A stretch of 64,000 bases of DNA from Verrucomicrobiia bacterium (GTDB taxonomy: Bacteria; Verrucomicrobiota; Verrucomicrobiia; JABWAM01). The position numbers and the translations under genes are program-made. The stretch spans positions 1-64,000 of the forward strand of contig JAQUAF010000020.1 in the NCBI GenBank assembly GCA_028687435.1, written 5' to 3'. This document shows, in pieces, positions 9,370 through 18,780 of the stretch (position 1 is its first letter; each line of letters opens with the position of its first letter). Below the pieces are notes generated by a model that worked only from the letters and a program-made list of their open reading frames with translations, had not been told where the DNA came from and did not search any database.

Positions 9370-10028
9370 TTTCCTCCCTCCACGGTTGTTTCGCCGCTTT
9401 TACCCAGCGAACCATACCCCAGCCTCGGCAACGCCAGGCGCTCATGCGCCCACCCCGTGCGCCTGGACGCAACCGGTTCCCCCTTCATTGCCAGGCCAAA
9501 CCATACCGCCGCAGGCGCCTTGTCCTCATCCTCCCACCGGTCAACCCAATCCTGGCGTGCCTTATTCCAGTAACGAACCCGGAATGCCGCCACGTTTTCC
9601 AGCAAAACCACTTCACGATCCCACTCCTCCAGGGTGAAAGGGCCGGCAGACATCACCAATTCCCCCATTCCACTTTTCACGGCCCTCCATTTCACCTCCA
9701 ACCGCTCCGGCGCCCCATCCCATGCCGAGGCTGCGGCCGCATCGGGCGCCAGGGTGGTGACAAAAGATATCTCGTCGGCTTCATTGCGTCCGTTTTTTCC
9801 CTGCCATGCATACAGGGACTTGGGTTGCCGATGAAAAACCGCCGCCTCAACCGCTTCTTCCAAGCGGTCCAAAACCACCTGCGGATTACCGCCCGTGGCA
9901 TCGCGCCGGGCAATCCGCTCCGTCGCCCGCCAGGAAACGGTCCAAACTGAAGCCACCGCCAGCATGAGCAGACAAAACACGCTCACCGAAACCACCACTT
10001 CCAGCAAGGTAAACCCCGTTTTTTTCAC
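9366..10028 (-). CDS. gspJ: GspJ-like minor pseudopilin
   Basis: A GTG start at 10028 gives 220 residues beginning MKKTGFTLLEVVVSVSVFCL, a classic prepilin leader cut after Gly with Phe+1 and Glu+5. The start is chosen because GGGAGG lies 5 nt upstream and GTGA overlaps the gspI stop by 4 bp. The longer frame to 10118 would add about 30 unlikely residues ahead of the leader. The size (about 25 kDa) and its place between gspI and gspK fit GspJ. Confidence 0.85.
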   Translation of the reverse strand: MKKTGFTLLEVVVSVSVFCLLMLAVASVWTVSWRATERIARRDATGGNPQVVLDRLEEAVEAAVFHRQPKSLYAWQGKNGRNEADEISFVTTLAPDAAAASAWDGAPERLEVKWRAVKSGMGELVMSAGPFTLEEWDREVVLLENVAAFRVRYWNKARQDWVDRWEDEDKAPAAVWFGLAMKGEPVASRRTGWAHERLALPRLGYGSLGKSGETTVEGGK

Positions 10029-10426
10029 CAAAACCTCCCCGCCTGCCTTGGAATCAGGCAGACAAACCGCCGCTCGTCCTCCCGTCCCCCATCCTTCCAA
10101 CGAACCACCAGCCGCCACTCCATCCGATCCGGATCGTCCGTGGCCGCCACCTCATTCTGCCATGAATAAAGCCGCCCCCCGAACATTCTTTCGCCATTCT
10201 CCGATCCAATCCGCGCTTCATCCGTGCTGGCGCGGCGTTGCAAACGCCATTGTTGCCAGCGCCAATGGGCCACTTCGCTGGCGCCATCCACCCGGTCCGC
10301 CAGAGTCAATCCCTTCACCCCGCGAGCCACCGCCACTCCCAATGCCACCAGGGCAATCCCCAAAATGGCTGTCGCCAGCATCAACTCCAAAAGCGTCATT
10401 CCCCGTTGAAAAGCTCCTGTGCGCAT
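10025..10426 (-). CDS. gspI: GspI-like minor pseudopilin
   Basis: The protein has 133 residues from ATG 10426: MRTGAFQRG followed by MTLLELMLATAILGIALVAL, a prepilin leader with Glu+5 and a hydrophobic helix. Residue +1 is Met instead of the usual Phe, which some GspI proteins also show. The start lies 10 nt after the gspH stop, the only junction from gspD through the HEAT-like gene that is a gap and not a 4-bp overlap. The small size and position match GspI, which starts assembly of the pseudopilus tip. Confidence 0.8.
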   Translation of the reverse strand: MRTGAFQRGMTLLELMLATAILGIALVALGVAVARGVKGLTLADRVDGASEVAHWRWQQWRLQRRASTDEARIGSENGERMFGGRLYSWQNEVAATDDPDRMEWRLVVRWKDGGREDERRFVCLIPRQAGRFW

Positions 10427-10436
10427 GTCTTGCCGC

Positions 10437-11009
10437 CTATCGTATTCGCATCCGCCGGGCAGCCGCATCCTCGGATCTCACCGGTTCCATCGATGGCATG
10501 CCGTCCCATCCCGTCCAGAATCGCCACCACTGGCCATCCTGCCCGCGAAACAAAAAAGCGGCGGGATCGGCGCGCCCGTTGGCGTAAAAACGAACGTTCA
10601 TCCATTCACCCTCGGACGGCTCCGCCTCCATGTTGAAAACCACCCGCCGATCCACTTCCAATTCAAAACGCCGGGCAACGGCAGCCGGTTCAGCCTTGTC
10701 CCCGGCCCCTTCCTCAGCGGATGCCTCCAGTTCATCCCATTGCCGAACCGGGCGGGACTCCCAAACCCGGCGATTGCCATCCCAGCGCAACAACCAATCC
10801 TCCCCATCCCTCCAGGCGGCTGAACGGGTCTTCAACCACAGAATGGACATCTGGCGCGCCACCCGTTGCGATTGTTCCGCCTGCCACTTGGCGCGAAACG
10901 AAATCAACGACACGCTCATCATCAACCCCAAAATCCCCACCGCCAGCATGATTTCCAAAAGGGTAAACCCCCGTTTGGACATCTGGATTTTCAATCCCAC
11001 ATCTGTCAC
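10437..11009 (-). CDS. gspH: GspH-like minor pseudopilin
   Basis: The protein has 190 residues if translation starts at GTG 11009, whose GTGA overlaps the gspG stop by 4 bp as at nearly every other junction here. An alternative ATG at 10982 gives a shorter leader (MSKRG before FTLLEIMLAVGILGLMMSV). Both contain the prepilin cleavage motif with Phe+1 and Glu+5. The C-terminal part (FYANGRADPAAF) resembles the beta-rich GspH domain. Confidence 0.8.
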   Translation of the reverse strand: MTDVGLKIQMSKRGFTLLEIMLAVGILGLMMSVSLISFRAKWQAEQSQRVARQMSILWLKTRSAAWRDGEDWLLRWDGNRRVWESRPVRQWDELEASAEEGAGDKAEPAAVARRFELEVDRRVVFNMEAEPSEGEWMNVRFYANGRADPAAFLFRGQDGQWWRFWTGWDGMPSMEPVRSEDAAARRMRIR

Positions 11010-11446
11010 CAGTTGGTAATATCGTCGGCGCTTTCAATCCCGTCCTTGCCCAGGGAACTCAGATCGAAACCCTCCGGATTATGCGTTCCCGGGCAGACAT
11101 AAAGATAATCACGGCCCCAGGGATCCTTCGGCACGGTCTTTTTTTCCAGATAAGGACGCCATTTTTGCGGCGCCGGATCGCCCGCCGGTTTTTCCACCAG
11201 CGCCTTCAACCCCTGTTCCGTGGTGGGATAACAGGCATTATCCAGTTCGTACAATCCCAGGGCAGTGCGCAGGGCGCCGTCGATTTCGGACTTGGCGGCG
11301 GTCACGCGGGCCTTCTCCGCATTGCCCTGGATCTTCACCGTCGCCATGGTCACCAGAATGCCCAATATCACCACCACCAGCATGATTTCCAAAAGGGTGA
11401 ACCCGCCGCGTCGATGGCGGCCCAAGAGATTTCGATGGGTTTTCAT
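11006..11446 (-). CDS. gspG: GspG major pseudopilin
   Basis: The protein has 146 residues. The prepilin leader ends RRGG before FTLLEIMLVVVILGILVTMA. The globular domain has family landmarks: the CYPTTEQGLKALVEKP motif and the C-terminal Asp-rich loop around DPWGRDYLYVCPG, which binds calcium in known GspG proteins. GspG polymerises into the periplasmic pseudopilus that pushes substrates through the secretin. It overlaps gspD by 4 bp. Confidence 0.95.
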   Translation of the reverse strand: MKTHRNLLGRHRRGGFTLLEIMLVVVILGILVTMATVKIQGNAEKARVTAAKSEIDGALRTALGLYELDNACYPTTEQGLKALVEKPAGDPAPQKWRPYLEKKTVPKDPWGRDYLYVCPGTHNPEGFDLSSLGKDGIESADDITNW

Positions 11447-13740
11447 TGTTTTTTCTGATCCCGAAGAGCCGGCGCCCGAACCGGCATGATGGAGGCCGGT
11501 TCAGCGGGCACACTGGCCGGTTTTTCGATTTTTTCGATCTCCTCGTTCAAGCTGTTCTTTTCCAGCAGGGTTTTCCTGTTGTACAATTCCAGTTCCTTCC
11601 GCCTTCGCGAGGCCTCTTCCGAAGCCAGCTCCGGCGTGGCCAGCACCTTCGGCTTGAGCAACACCATCAACTCGGTGCGGATTTTCTCCTTGGTGGTGGA
11701 ACTGAACAGATATCCCAGCAATGGAATGTCGCTGAGGAACGGCACCCCGGTCTTGCTGGTGTTTTCCCGATTGCTCACCAGTCCGCCAAGAATGATCATC
11801 TCCCCGTCCTGCACGGAAACCACGGCATTGGCTTCGCGGCGCGAAATGACCGGCACCTGGTTGTTGTCGATGACGGTAAAACTCGCCACGTCATCCACTT
11901 TTTGCAAAATATCGAACACCACCAATCCTCCCGGATTGATCAGGGGCTTGATGGACAATTCCAGCGCAATATCCCTCATTTCGTAAGTGGACCGCAGCGT
12001 ACCGGCGGACGTCGAGGTCCCGCTCGTGGTGGTGGTCGTGGTGCTTCCAGCCACCGTTTCGGTGCCGGTCACAATCGGACGCTGCTCGCCTACAAGAATC
12101 CTCGCCTCCTCATTATGGCTGGTTTGAATGATCGGCTGTGACAAAATCCGGATGTTCCGGTTTTGAGCGAGAGCCTGGATCAAAATATCCATGTTGGCGT
12201 TGCGCAACGAAGCCCAATAATTCAAGCCGAAAGGCGCCCCCGTCGGTATCGTGGATGCGACAATCCCGGTTGCATCCGAGGGATTGAGAGCCACGGTGTT
12301 GACCAAAACCGACTGATCCAAATTGCCGGTGCGCACGCGTCCCAGGATCTCCACCCCAAGGTTGTCGGTCCGGTCAAGCGTCACCTCGACAATCACCCCC
12401 TGCAACAACACCTGGGGAAGGGGCACATCCACATCCTTTACAAAACCCATCACCCATTCGATCTTCTCACGGGTTCCCAGCAGAATCAACGAATTGGTGC
12501 GCGAATCCGGATAAATGGAAATCTCCTCCGCTTCGCCCTTGGCGGCGTTTTTCGCCGCCCCGGCAGCCGGCGTGGCGGGAGTCGCGCTCTTCTTGGCATT
12601 GGAGGCCGTCTTGCGGTCGGTCACCCTCTGTCGTTTGTTCCCGCTCATATCGCCGCCTCCCTGCCCAAGAATGTTGTTCAACAAACCGGCAAGCTGTTCG
12701 GCCTCGGCGTACTTGAGCGGAATGGTCTTCGGGATCAACGGATCGGCGGTGTTGGCATCGAGCTTCTCGATCATCTGGTCAAAAAACGGAAAATTAACCT
12801 GCCGGGTCAGCAAAATCACCTGATTGGTGCGTTCATCGGCAGCCAGGGTCACTTTGCCCACCACGATGGCTTCCTCATTAAAGGTCAGTTCCATTCCTGC
12901 GGTTGACGCAGCGGCGGGTGTTTGAGATCCGGGCCGGCCGCCTGCGGCTGCGGCGGGCGGCGGCATTGGAACAGCCGTCGGCGCGCTGGCCGGTTGGGCG
13001 GGCTTTGCCGGCTGGGCGCCCGCGGCGCCCGTCCCAAGCAACTCAAGAATCCGCGCCACCACTTCCTTGGCCTTGGCATTGCGCAACGGATAAAATTTGG
13101 TTGTCACCTTGGCTTCGAGCGGACGATCCAGATGCTCAATCACCTTGGCAATCTCCAGCAGGTTCGCCGCGGTGTCGGTGATCAACAGGGTGTTGGTTCG
13201 CGGAAAAATGGCCAGCGAACCGTAACCATGCATCATGGGCGCCAACACCGATTGCAAATCCTTCGCCTCAATGCACTTCACCTGAAAAATCCGGCTGACC
13301 ACCTGGTCGGCTGGCGGCAATTTGTCGCTTCCCATCCCCACCCTCACCCCCTCGCCTTTCACCGCGGCGGAAGGCACCACTTTGAAAAACTTGTCTCCCT
13401 GCAAGACCACCGCAAACCCATTGGCGTTCAAAACGCTCTCCAAGGCCAGAACCGCATCCTCACGGGTCAACTGTCCATTGCCCTGCAACGTGATCCGCCC
13501 CTGCAGATTGCTGGCCCGAATCGCCGTTCGATGCGTCAATTCCGCATATAATGAAATCGCCTGATCAAGGGAAACCGCCGGCAGATTGACGGTCACCAGA
13601 TCGTTGGTCCCGGCCGCCTGTAAATCAACCAATCCCACCGAAAAAACCAACACTCCCACCCACCGCAACCAATCCTTCGACAATCGGTTGCATCCGTCAA
13701 GAAAACACCCTATCCCCTTCATAAACAGGCGGTTGCACAT
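11443..13740 (-). CDS. gspD: GspD outer-membrane secretin
   Basis: About 765 residues with an N-terminal signal segment (roughly 25-42). The N0 domain follows (VNLPAVSLDQAISLYAELT), then N1-N3 ring domains (RTNTLLITDTAANLLEIAKVIEHLD; RTNSLILLGTREKIEWVM) separated by Ala/Pro-rich and Lys-rich linkers. The C-terminal secretin domain carries the conserved VPFLSDIPLLGYLFSS signature at about residue 660. Secretins form the outer-membrane channel of T2SS. A cleaner ATG at 13740 is preferred to a TTG six bases upstream, and a later ATG at 13722 is possible. The C-terminal 50 residues are charged and might bind a pilotin. Confidence 0.95.
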   Translation of the reverse strand: MCNRLFMKGIGCFLDGCNRLSKDWLRWVGVLVFSVGLVDLQAAGTNDLVTVNLPAVSLDQAISLYAELTHRTAIRASNLQGRITLQGNGQLTREDAVLALESVLNANGFAVVLQGDKFFKVVPSAAVKGEGVRVGMGSDKLPPADQVVSRIFQVKCIEAKDLQSVLAPMMHGYGSLAIFPRTNTLLITDTAANLLEIAKVIEHLDRPLEAKVTTKFYPLRNAKAKEVVARILELLGTGAAGAQPAKPAQPASAPTAVPMPPPAAAAGGRPGSQTPAAASTAGMELTFNEEAIVVGKVTLAADERTNQVILLTRQVNFPFFDQMIEKLDANTADPLIPKTIPLKYAEAEQLAGLLNNILGQGGGDMSGNKRQRVTDRKTASNAKKSATPATPAAGAAKNAAKGEAEEISIYPDSRTNSLILLGTREKIEWVMGFVKDVDVPLPQVLLQGVIVEVTLDRTDNLGVEILGRVRTGNLDQSVLVNTVALNPSDATGIVASTIPTGAPFGLNYWASLRNANMDILIQALAQNRNIRILSQPIIQTSHNEEARILVGEQRPIVTGTETVAGSTTTTTTSGTSTSAGTLRSTYEMRDIALELSIKPLINPGGLVVFDILQKVDDVASFTVIDNNQVPVISRREANAVVSVQDGEMIILGGLVSNRENTSKTGVPFLSDIPLLGYLFSSTTKEKIRTELMVLLKPKVLATPELASEEASRRRKELELYNRKTLLEKNSLNEEIEKIEKPASVPAEPASIMPVRAPALRDQKKQ

Positions 13741-13862
13741 ATTCAATCATCCCATCCTACCGGAAAAATTTTCCAAAGAAAAGTCAAATGCACAAAAGTT
13801 CAGGCAACGGCTTTTGCGACAATCCACCACCCCGGAATGGATTCCCGGAAAAACCATGGACC

Positions 13863-15515
13863 CTATCCACCCCACCGGACCACCGCTTTTCGGGAACTGG
13901 CCTTGATGTTTTTGCCGGCGACTCCCGAAACACGGGCTGTGACTGAAACCTGCATCGTTTTTTCGTGGGGAGAAAGAAATATCCCGATCGGGACAAGCTG
14001 GCAAACCGTCCGCGAGGGATCGATATTCTGAAAATAAAACCGTTGCGAGTTCGGCCCCAGCAAAACTTCCAACTCAACAACCGGCAATGTTTCGGTCCCC
14101 CGATTTTGAACGCCCACCGCCAACTGGGGCTCGGAATTCCCGGTCGTTGGATTCAAAATCTGGATCCCCGACACCGCCACCTGATAAATCCCAGGCTGAT
14201 TCCGCGACATCACCCATCCGACATCAAGAATGCCGCTTCCATACTGGGCATCCAACCCCGCCGGCCCGCTGTCATCGCTGTATCGTTGCAAAAGCTCCAC
14301 CGCCTCGTTCGCGCTCATCCCTGGATTCTCCGAAAGCAAACCGGCCAGGGCGCCGCTCACCAGAGGCGCCGCGCCGGACGTGCCGCTCATGCTGACCATC
14401 CGGTTTTCCGGCCAGGCCGCATGAACCCCATATCCCGGCGCTGTCAGATTCACTTTGCCTTGATTGGAAAAATCCACGTGGTTTCCCGCGGCATCCACCG
14501 CACCCACTGCCACCACATCCTCGTATTTGGCAGGATAAGCCACATCATTCAATCCATCGTTGCCCGCCGCCGCCACAATAATGGCGCCTTTTTGGCGGGC
14601 ATATTCGACCGCCTCGCGCAAAACCGCCCCATCACCATAGGACCCCAGACTCAAGTTGATCACCCGCGCGCCCTGATCCGCCGCCATGATCAATCCCTGC
14701 GCCAGCGTGAATTCATCGCTCACCCCCTCATTGGAAAGAACCCGGATGCTCAACAGGTCTGCCGCCGGCGCAACCCCGTGCGCGCCGACAATCAACGACG
14801 CCACCGCCGTCCCATGGCCATTCACCACTTTGGCATCCTCTCCGCTTCCCTGGATCAAGTCAACGCATGTCAGTCCTTTGCCGGCGAAATCCGGATGCTC
14901 GCCAACCCCGCTGTCGATCACTGCCACCAAAATGCCTTTGCCCCAATTGGCGTTGTTCTCCACGCCCAACCAGTTCAGATAATTCCCGGCAAAAGGAACA
15001 TAGGACGATGCGGCCTCCACTTCGGCGGTTTTTCCGGGCTTGCCCACCGGATTGACCGGCATCCTTACCGCATAATTGGCCGACACCTCGCAATCAGCGC
15101 CCAGTTTTTCCGACAGATTCCTCCATTGATCCCCGCTTTTGCTTCTGAATCTCACCAACCGCAGCGCATCCAACCGCCCCGCCACCTCCAGTCCAACCTC
15201 CCGGGCCAGACTGACCAGGCGGTTTAAATCAGCCTCATCGCGAAACCTCACCACGTGTTCATCGGTCAACAGATCCCGCTTCGCCAGCAAGGCAATCCTA
15301 TCCGTTTTTTTCCCTTCGCATGGCGCCGGTGGAGGTTTCTCCGACAAGTACGGCTTCCGCCCCTCCTCCTCTTTTATCCCCGCCGAAAATGACAACCTCC
15401 GCCCTCTTTCCTCTTTGCGCCCATAAGACAGCCAAAATCCAATCCCAAGACAAAGGATAAGCGACACACACACCATCCATGAAATCATTCCACGATCAAC
15501 AAGCTTGGCGCCCAT
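13863..15515 (-). CDS. subtilisin-like S8 serine protease, secreted or membrane-anchored
   Basis: The protein has 550 residues. A hydrophobic segment (about 11-30) can act as signal or anchor, followed by an inhibitor-like propeptide region (about 70-150). The catalytic triad is complete: Asp201 in AVIDSG, His234 in NGHGT and Ser380 in GTSGAAP, with oxyanion Asn319 in AAAGND. Residues about 440-550 form a beta-rich C-terminal domain. GAGG lies 5 nt before the ATG. It lies 122 bp upstream of gspD on the same strand, so it could be co-transcribed and may be a substrate or processing enzyme of the T2SS; that link is inference from position. Confidence 0.9.
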   Translation of the reverse strand: MGAKLVDRGMISWMVCVSLILCLGIGFWLSYGRKEERGRRLSFSAGIKEEEGRKPYLSEKPPPAPCEGKKTDRIALLAKRDLLTDEHVVRFRDEADLNRLVSLAREVGLEVAGRLDALRLVRFRSKSGDQWRNLSEKLGADCEVSANYAVRMPVNPVGKPGKTAEVEAASSYVPFAGNYLNWLGVENNANWGKGILVAVIDSGVGEHPDFAGKGLTCVDLIQGSGEDAKVVNGHGTAVASLIVGAHGVAPAADLLSIRVLSNEGVSDEFTLAQGLIMAADQGARVINLSLGSYGDGAVLREAVEYARQKGAIIVAAAGNDGLNDVAYPAKYEDVVAVGAVDAAGNHVDFSNQGKVNLTAPGYGVHAAWPENRMVSMSGTSGAAPLVSGALAGLLSENPGMSANEAVELLQRYSDDSGPAGLDAQYGSGILDVGWVMSRNQPGIYQVAVSGIQILNPTTGNSEPQLAVGVQNRGTETLPVVELEVLLGPNSQRFYFQNIDPSRTVCQLVPIGIFLSPHEKTMQVSVTARVSGVAGKNIKASSRKAVVRWGG

Positions 15516-15635
15516 ATTCGCCTCACAACATGCGCCTCTGACGCCTAAAAATCAATCTTTCCAAAAAATCAAAACGGCATGCGTTTTTCCGGAACATCGC
15601 TCAACAAGGCAAAATAGCTCCCTTTCACGCATGAA

Positions 15636-15989
15636 CTATGAATATCCCGTCAAATAGGATCCAGCCTCCGCTTTTTCCGCTGTGAAACCAAAGCGGATGA
15701 CCATTATCGCAAGAAGAACAAAACACACCGCTCCGAATGCCCATCCAGCCATTTGGGCGGTTTCCTTCCTTGTTTGCCGCGGCATTGACAACGGCGGCGG
15801 CACAGCCACAACAGGAGGGGGTTTGACCAGACCGGAAAATTCGGAAACATCCTCCGCCTTTTGCCATCCGTTCTGTCCGGGCCGCCAGACCAAAGTCGAA
15901 AGCGGCAAGGCGCGGCCGGCCAGCAGTTGGCAAAGCTCTTCTTCTGAAACCGGCACTTCCTGACGTCCATTCCTGGCATAGTACCACAT
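15636..15989 (-). CDS. GYF_2-domain single-pass membrane protein
   Basis: The protein has 117 residues. The N-terminal half is a GYF_2-type domain (MWYYARNGRQEVPVSEEEL, then a Trp in LVWRPGQNGWQ), common in PVC genomes and thought to bind peptides. A Pro-rich linker (about 58-70) leads to one transmembrane helix (about 80-101). AAGGAA lies about 8 nt upstream. It follows the trypsin-like protease gene by 19 bp on the same strand, suggesting co-transcription. Its partner is unknown. Confidence 0.7.
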   Translation of the reverse strand: MWYYARNGRQEVPVSEEELCQLLAGRALPLSTLVWRPGQNGWQKAEDVSEFSGLVKPPPVVAVPPPLSMPRQTRKETAQMAGWAFGAVCFVLLAIMVIRFGFTAEKAEAGSYLTGYS

Positions 15990-16008
15990 AAAATTGTTCC
16001 TTGGGATT

Positions 16009-18339
16009 TCAGTGATTCATTTTTGACGCCATCTTGTTTTCCTCGATGGGCAGATACTTGTAAATCTCGCTGACCTTGATCGCAAAAAAAACACTTTGAA
16101 CCCCGATGGCCGGATGAAGTCCAAACGTGTTGACGCCAACAACATTCCCGTTGGCGTCAAACAACGGGCCGCCGCTATTGCCATGGTTGATGCTTGTGGT
16201 GGTTTGAAGACAGGAATTTCCGTTCACCTCGCGCTGATTGTTGCTGACCACACCCTCCGTAAAAGTGCTGTGCAGAGTGGCGTCATCCTCATTGGCAATC
16301 TTGACGTCTGGATAGCCCAGCGCAAAAACCTTGGCCCCAGGTTTGGGCTCGATTTTTCCAACGCTCGCCGGCTCAATGTTCAACCCGTTTACCGGGATCT
16401 GCAGCAGCGCCAGATCCGGCACTGACAGGGTTCTGATGATCGCGGCCTTGCGAAACTCCTTCTCCCCGGGAAATTTGACCAACACCAGATTGGCGCCTTT
16501 CACCACATGGTTATTGGTCACAATATAACCGTTTTTGGAGATCAAAAAACCCGATCCAAACCCAAACCCGTACATGGAACGGGCCGCCACAAAACACACC
16601 TTTTTCTCATTCCTTTCATAGATTTCCTGCCCGCTCAATTCCCGGTATGAGGCTGCCACATCGCCAATCACATGATGTTTCTTCCTCAAACGCGAGGCGT
16701 CTTCGGTTCTGCCCGCCTCATCATAAAAGGCAACGGCCTGCTCCGGTTTGTGTTGTTCCTCAAAAAATTTCCCCAGTTCGCCGGCAACACGCTTCGCGTC
16801 ATCATAAAAAGCCCGTTTTTTGAAAAGCTCCCACGCCTCCCCGAGCTTGAACGACTCCTCCATCTGCCGCGCCTTCGCATAATCGGCTTTGCGCTCGGCA
16901 TCCAGTTTCTCCAGCCGGACAATCATTTCTCCAAGACTGTGTTCCGACGGAAACCTGGAAACCAAATCCCTGAGGGTTTTCAACGCCGATTCATAATCCT
17001 GCCCCTTTTCATGCTCTTCAATCTTGGCCGCCAAAGCCAGATCCTTGTCCAGCGCATCGGACGCTCTTTTTCGGATCTGGAGGGCGTCGATGTTTGTCGC
17101 CCACCGGCTTAACGCCTTGAGGGCAAGGAAATAGGCGTCCCATGGATGGCCGTTGCCCAACGCTTTTGAGGCCTCCTCCGTATCCAAGCGCGACGCTTCA
17201 AGCGTCTTTTTGGTTTCCTTGACCAGCCCTTCAAGACCTTCAAAATCCGTCGTGAGACTTGAAACCTCGGCAACCAGATTTTCCAATTCCGCAAGATTAT
17301 TTTCCGCAATGGCTTCATCGATCCTTTTTTTGGCCTTTTCCAGCCTGTCCGTAATATCCTTGACCTGCCGCTGTATCATGACCGCCTTTTTGTTTTCCTT
17401 CCATATCTCCAGCGCCTTGGAAATATGTCTGGAGGCCGTTAGATACTTCCGTTTTTTGATCTCCTCCTGTCCGGCTGCAAAACTGGCGTTGGAATCGGCG
17501 ATCACCTTGCGCAAATCATCCATGTTGCGCCGCCAATCGCTTCCAAACCCCCTGCTCACATACGAGTAATTGCTATCTTTCAAAATCAAGCCTATCAGGT
17601 CATAAAAAGCCACCGCGGCGGCGTATTGGCCGCTGGAAACCCAGCCTTCTATCTTTTTCACCAGATTCCGTCGGATCTCCTCGGCGATGCTGTTGGATTC
17701 ATTGAAAAGACTCTCCGCCTGATTCTGTCGGCGGTTCGCATCAACAAGCTTCTGGTTCATGCTTCTGCGACGGCTGTCCGCCAATGTGCTGTCATTGGAA
17801 AACCCGCCGCTTCCCAAAAAAGCGGCCGTGTCGCTCTTGTCCTCCGCCTCTTTCATTGTCTGCAGGGACTTCTGATACAGCGCCCTGCCCCTATCCAGTT
17901 GATTAAACGTGAAGGTCGCGAATTCATAGATCTCCGAATAGCTGTTGTCATTCGGCTCCATCGCCATGGCGCAAAAGAGCTTGGCCCGGCCATTGAAAAA
18001 ATTCCCCTGCGACAACTCCGTCAGCCCCTTTCGACAAACATCCTCGGCATCCCCGGGATTGCGTCCCAACCTGAAACATTTCTGCAGCGCAATCCATCCC
18101 ATCATCCCATTATAGGCGACATTCACGTATCCCTGCTGTTCAGCCTCGACAACCAAGACCGTCCGCGCCGGCACCTGGCAGAGGCTTTGGTTGCCCGCGC
18201 TCAGGCAGCAGTCCTCAGAGGCGACCACCACCCGCTCCTTTTCAAGGGTTGTCGGAATGCCAAAGTTCTGCGCCTGCCCCGTCCAACCTGCCGCAAAAAA
18301 GCAGCCGGCCAGAATGATTCTGTTCAATGATTGCTTCAT
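16009..18339 (-). CDS. trypsin/HtrA-type serine protease with SH3-like and long helical-repeat N-terminal regions
   Basis: The protein has 776 residues. A signal peptide (about 1-23) is followed by an SH3-like module (about 35-90) with four cysteines and the phrase GYVNVAYNGMMGWIAL. A charged, TPR-like and coiled-coil region spans about 95-570. The C-terminal chymotrypsin-fold domain (about 590-760) has a complete HtrA-like triad: His611 in TNNHVV, Asp642 in VPDLALL and Ser722 in HGNSGGP. No PDZ domain follows. AGGAG lies 7 nt before the ATG. The helical arm could sense or hold partners in the periplasm; no close family is recognised for the full architecture. Confidence 0.85.
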   Translation of the reverse strand: MKQSLNRIILAGCFFAAGWTGQAQNFGIPTTLEKERVVVASEDCCLSAGNQSLCQVPARTVLVVEAEQQGYVNVAYNGMMGWIALQKCFRLGRNPGDAEDVCRKGLTELSQGNFFNGRAKLFCAMAMEPNDNSYSEIYEFATFTFNQLDRGRALYQKSLQTMKEAEDKSDTAAFLGSGGFSNDSTLADSRRRSMNQKLVDANRRQNQAESLFNESNSIAEEIRRNLVKKIEGWVSSGQYAAAVAFYDLIGLILKDSNYSYVSRGFGSDWRRNMDDLRKVIADSNASFAAGQEEIKKRKYLTASRHISKALEIWKENKKAVMIQRQVKDITDRLEKAKKRIDEAIAENNLAELENLVAEVSSLTTDFEGLEGLVKETKKTLEASRLDTEEASKALGNGHPWDAYFLALKALSRWATNIDALQIRKRASDALDKDLALAAKIEEHEKGQDYESALKTLRDLVSRFPSEHSLGEMIVRLEKLDAERKADYAKARQMEESFKLGEAWELFKKRAFYDDAKRVAGELGKFFEEQHKPEQAVAFYDEAGRTEDASRLRKKHHVIGDVAASYRELSGQEIYERNEKKVCFVAARSMYGFGFGSGFLISKNGYIVTNNHVVKGANLVLVKFPGEKEFRKAAIIRTLSVPDLALLQIPVNGLNIEPASVGKIEPKPGAKVFALGYPDVKIANEDDATLHSTFTEGVVSNNQREVNGNSCLQTTTSINHGNSGGPLFDANGNVVGVNTFGLHPAIGVQSVFFAIKVSEIYKYLPIEENKMASKMNH

Positions 18340-18780
18340 GATGTGCTCCTCGTTTTGCTCGGATCATCCCATCCATCATCAATGGCGGTTTTCTGTCTGC
18401 GGAGAGGTCTGGTATGATCCAAGCGGTCGCAGCGACGGCTGCATGGACAAAAGAGGGGCGCGTCCCAACGCGCCTCCGACCCGAGGCACTGGAACGCGCC
18501 TGTGCACGAAGGCAACGCCAAGCCGCGCCCCAGATTGGGACGTGCTTTAAGCGCGTACTTCATGCACTCGATGCGAAATGTTCCAGTTTTCGGGTCGAGT
18601 CCGCAGCTTACTGCGCAAATCTATTTTCAGATAACATGCCACTTGGAAGCTTCTTCAGCAAGCGCGTTTTTGCCTGGTTTGCGGCGAATTGAGCACATTG
18701 CCCCCACCACCACACCGCAAGCCGCCAGCGTCCTCCGGAAAAGTCTTTCAAAAAAAATCTCGCCAGAGTAAAAAAAGACG
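18340..18780. other. intergenic stretch with a GC-rich palindrome
   Basis: No convincing gene is seen in these 441 bases. They hold a short perfect hairpin at 18457-18474 (GGCGCGT, 4-nt loop, ACGCGCC) in a GC-rich context, then an AT-richer part leading to the XRE gene. The hairpin could be a dispersed intergenic repeat or a bidirectional transcription barrier. The region marks the left edge of the gene-poor island. Confidence 0.5.
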
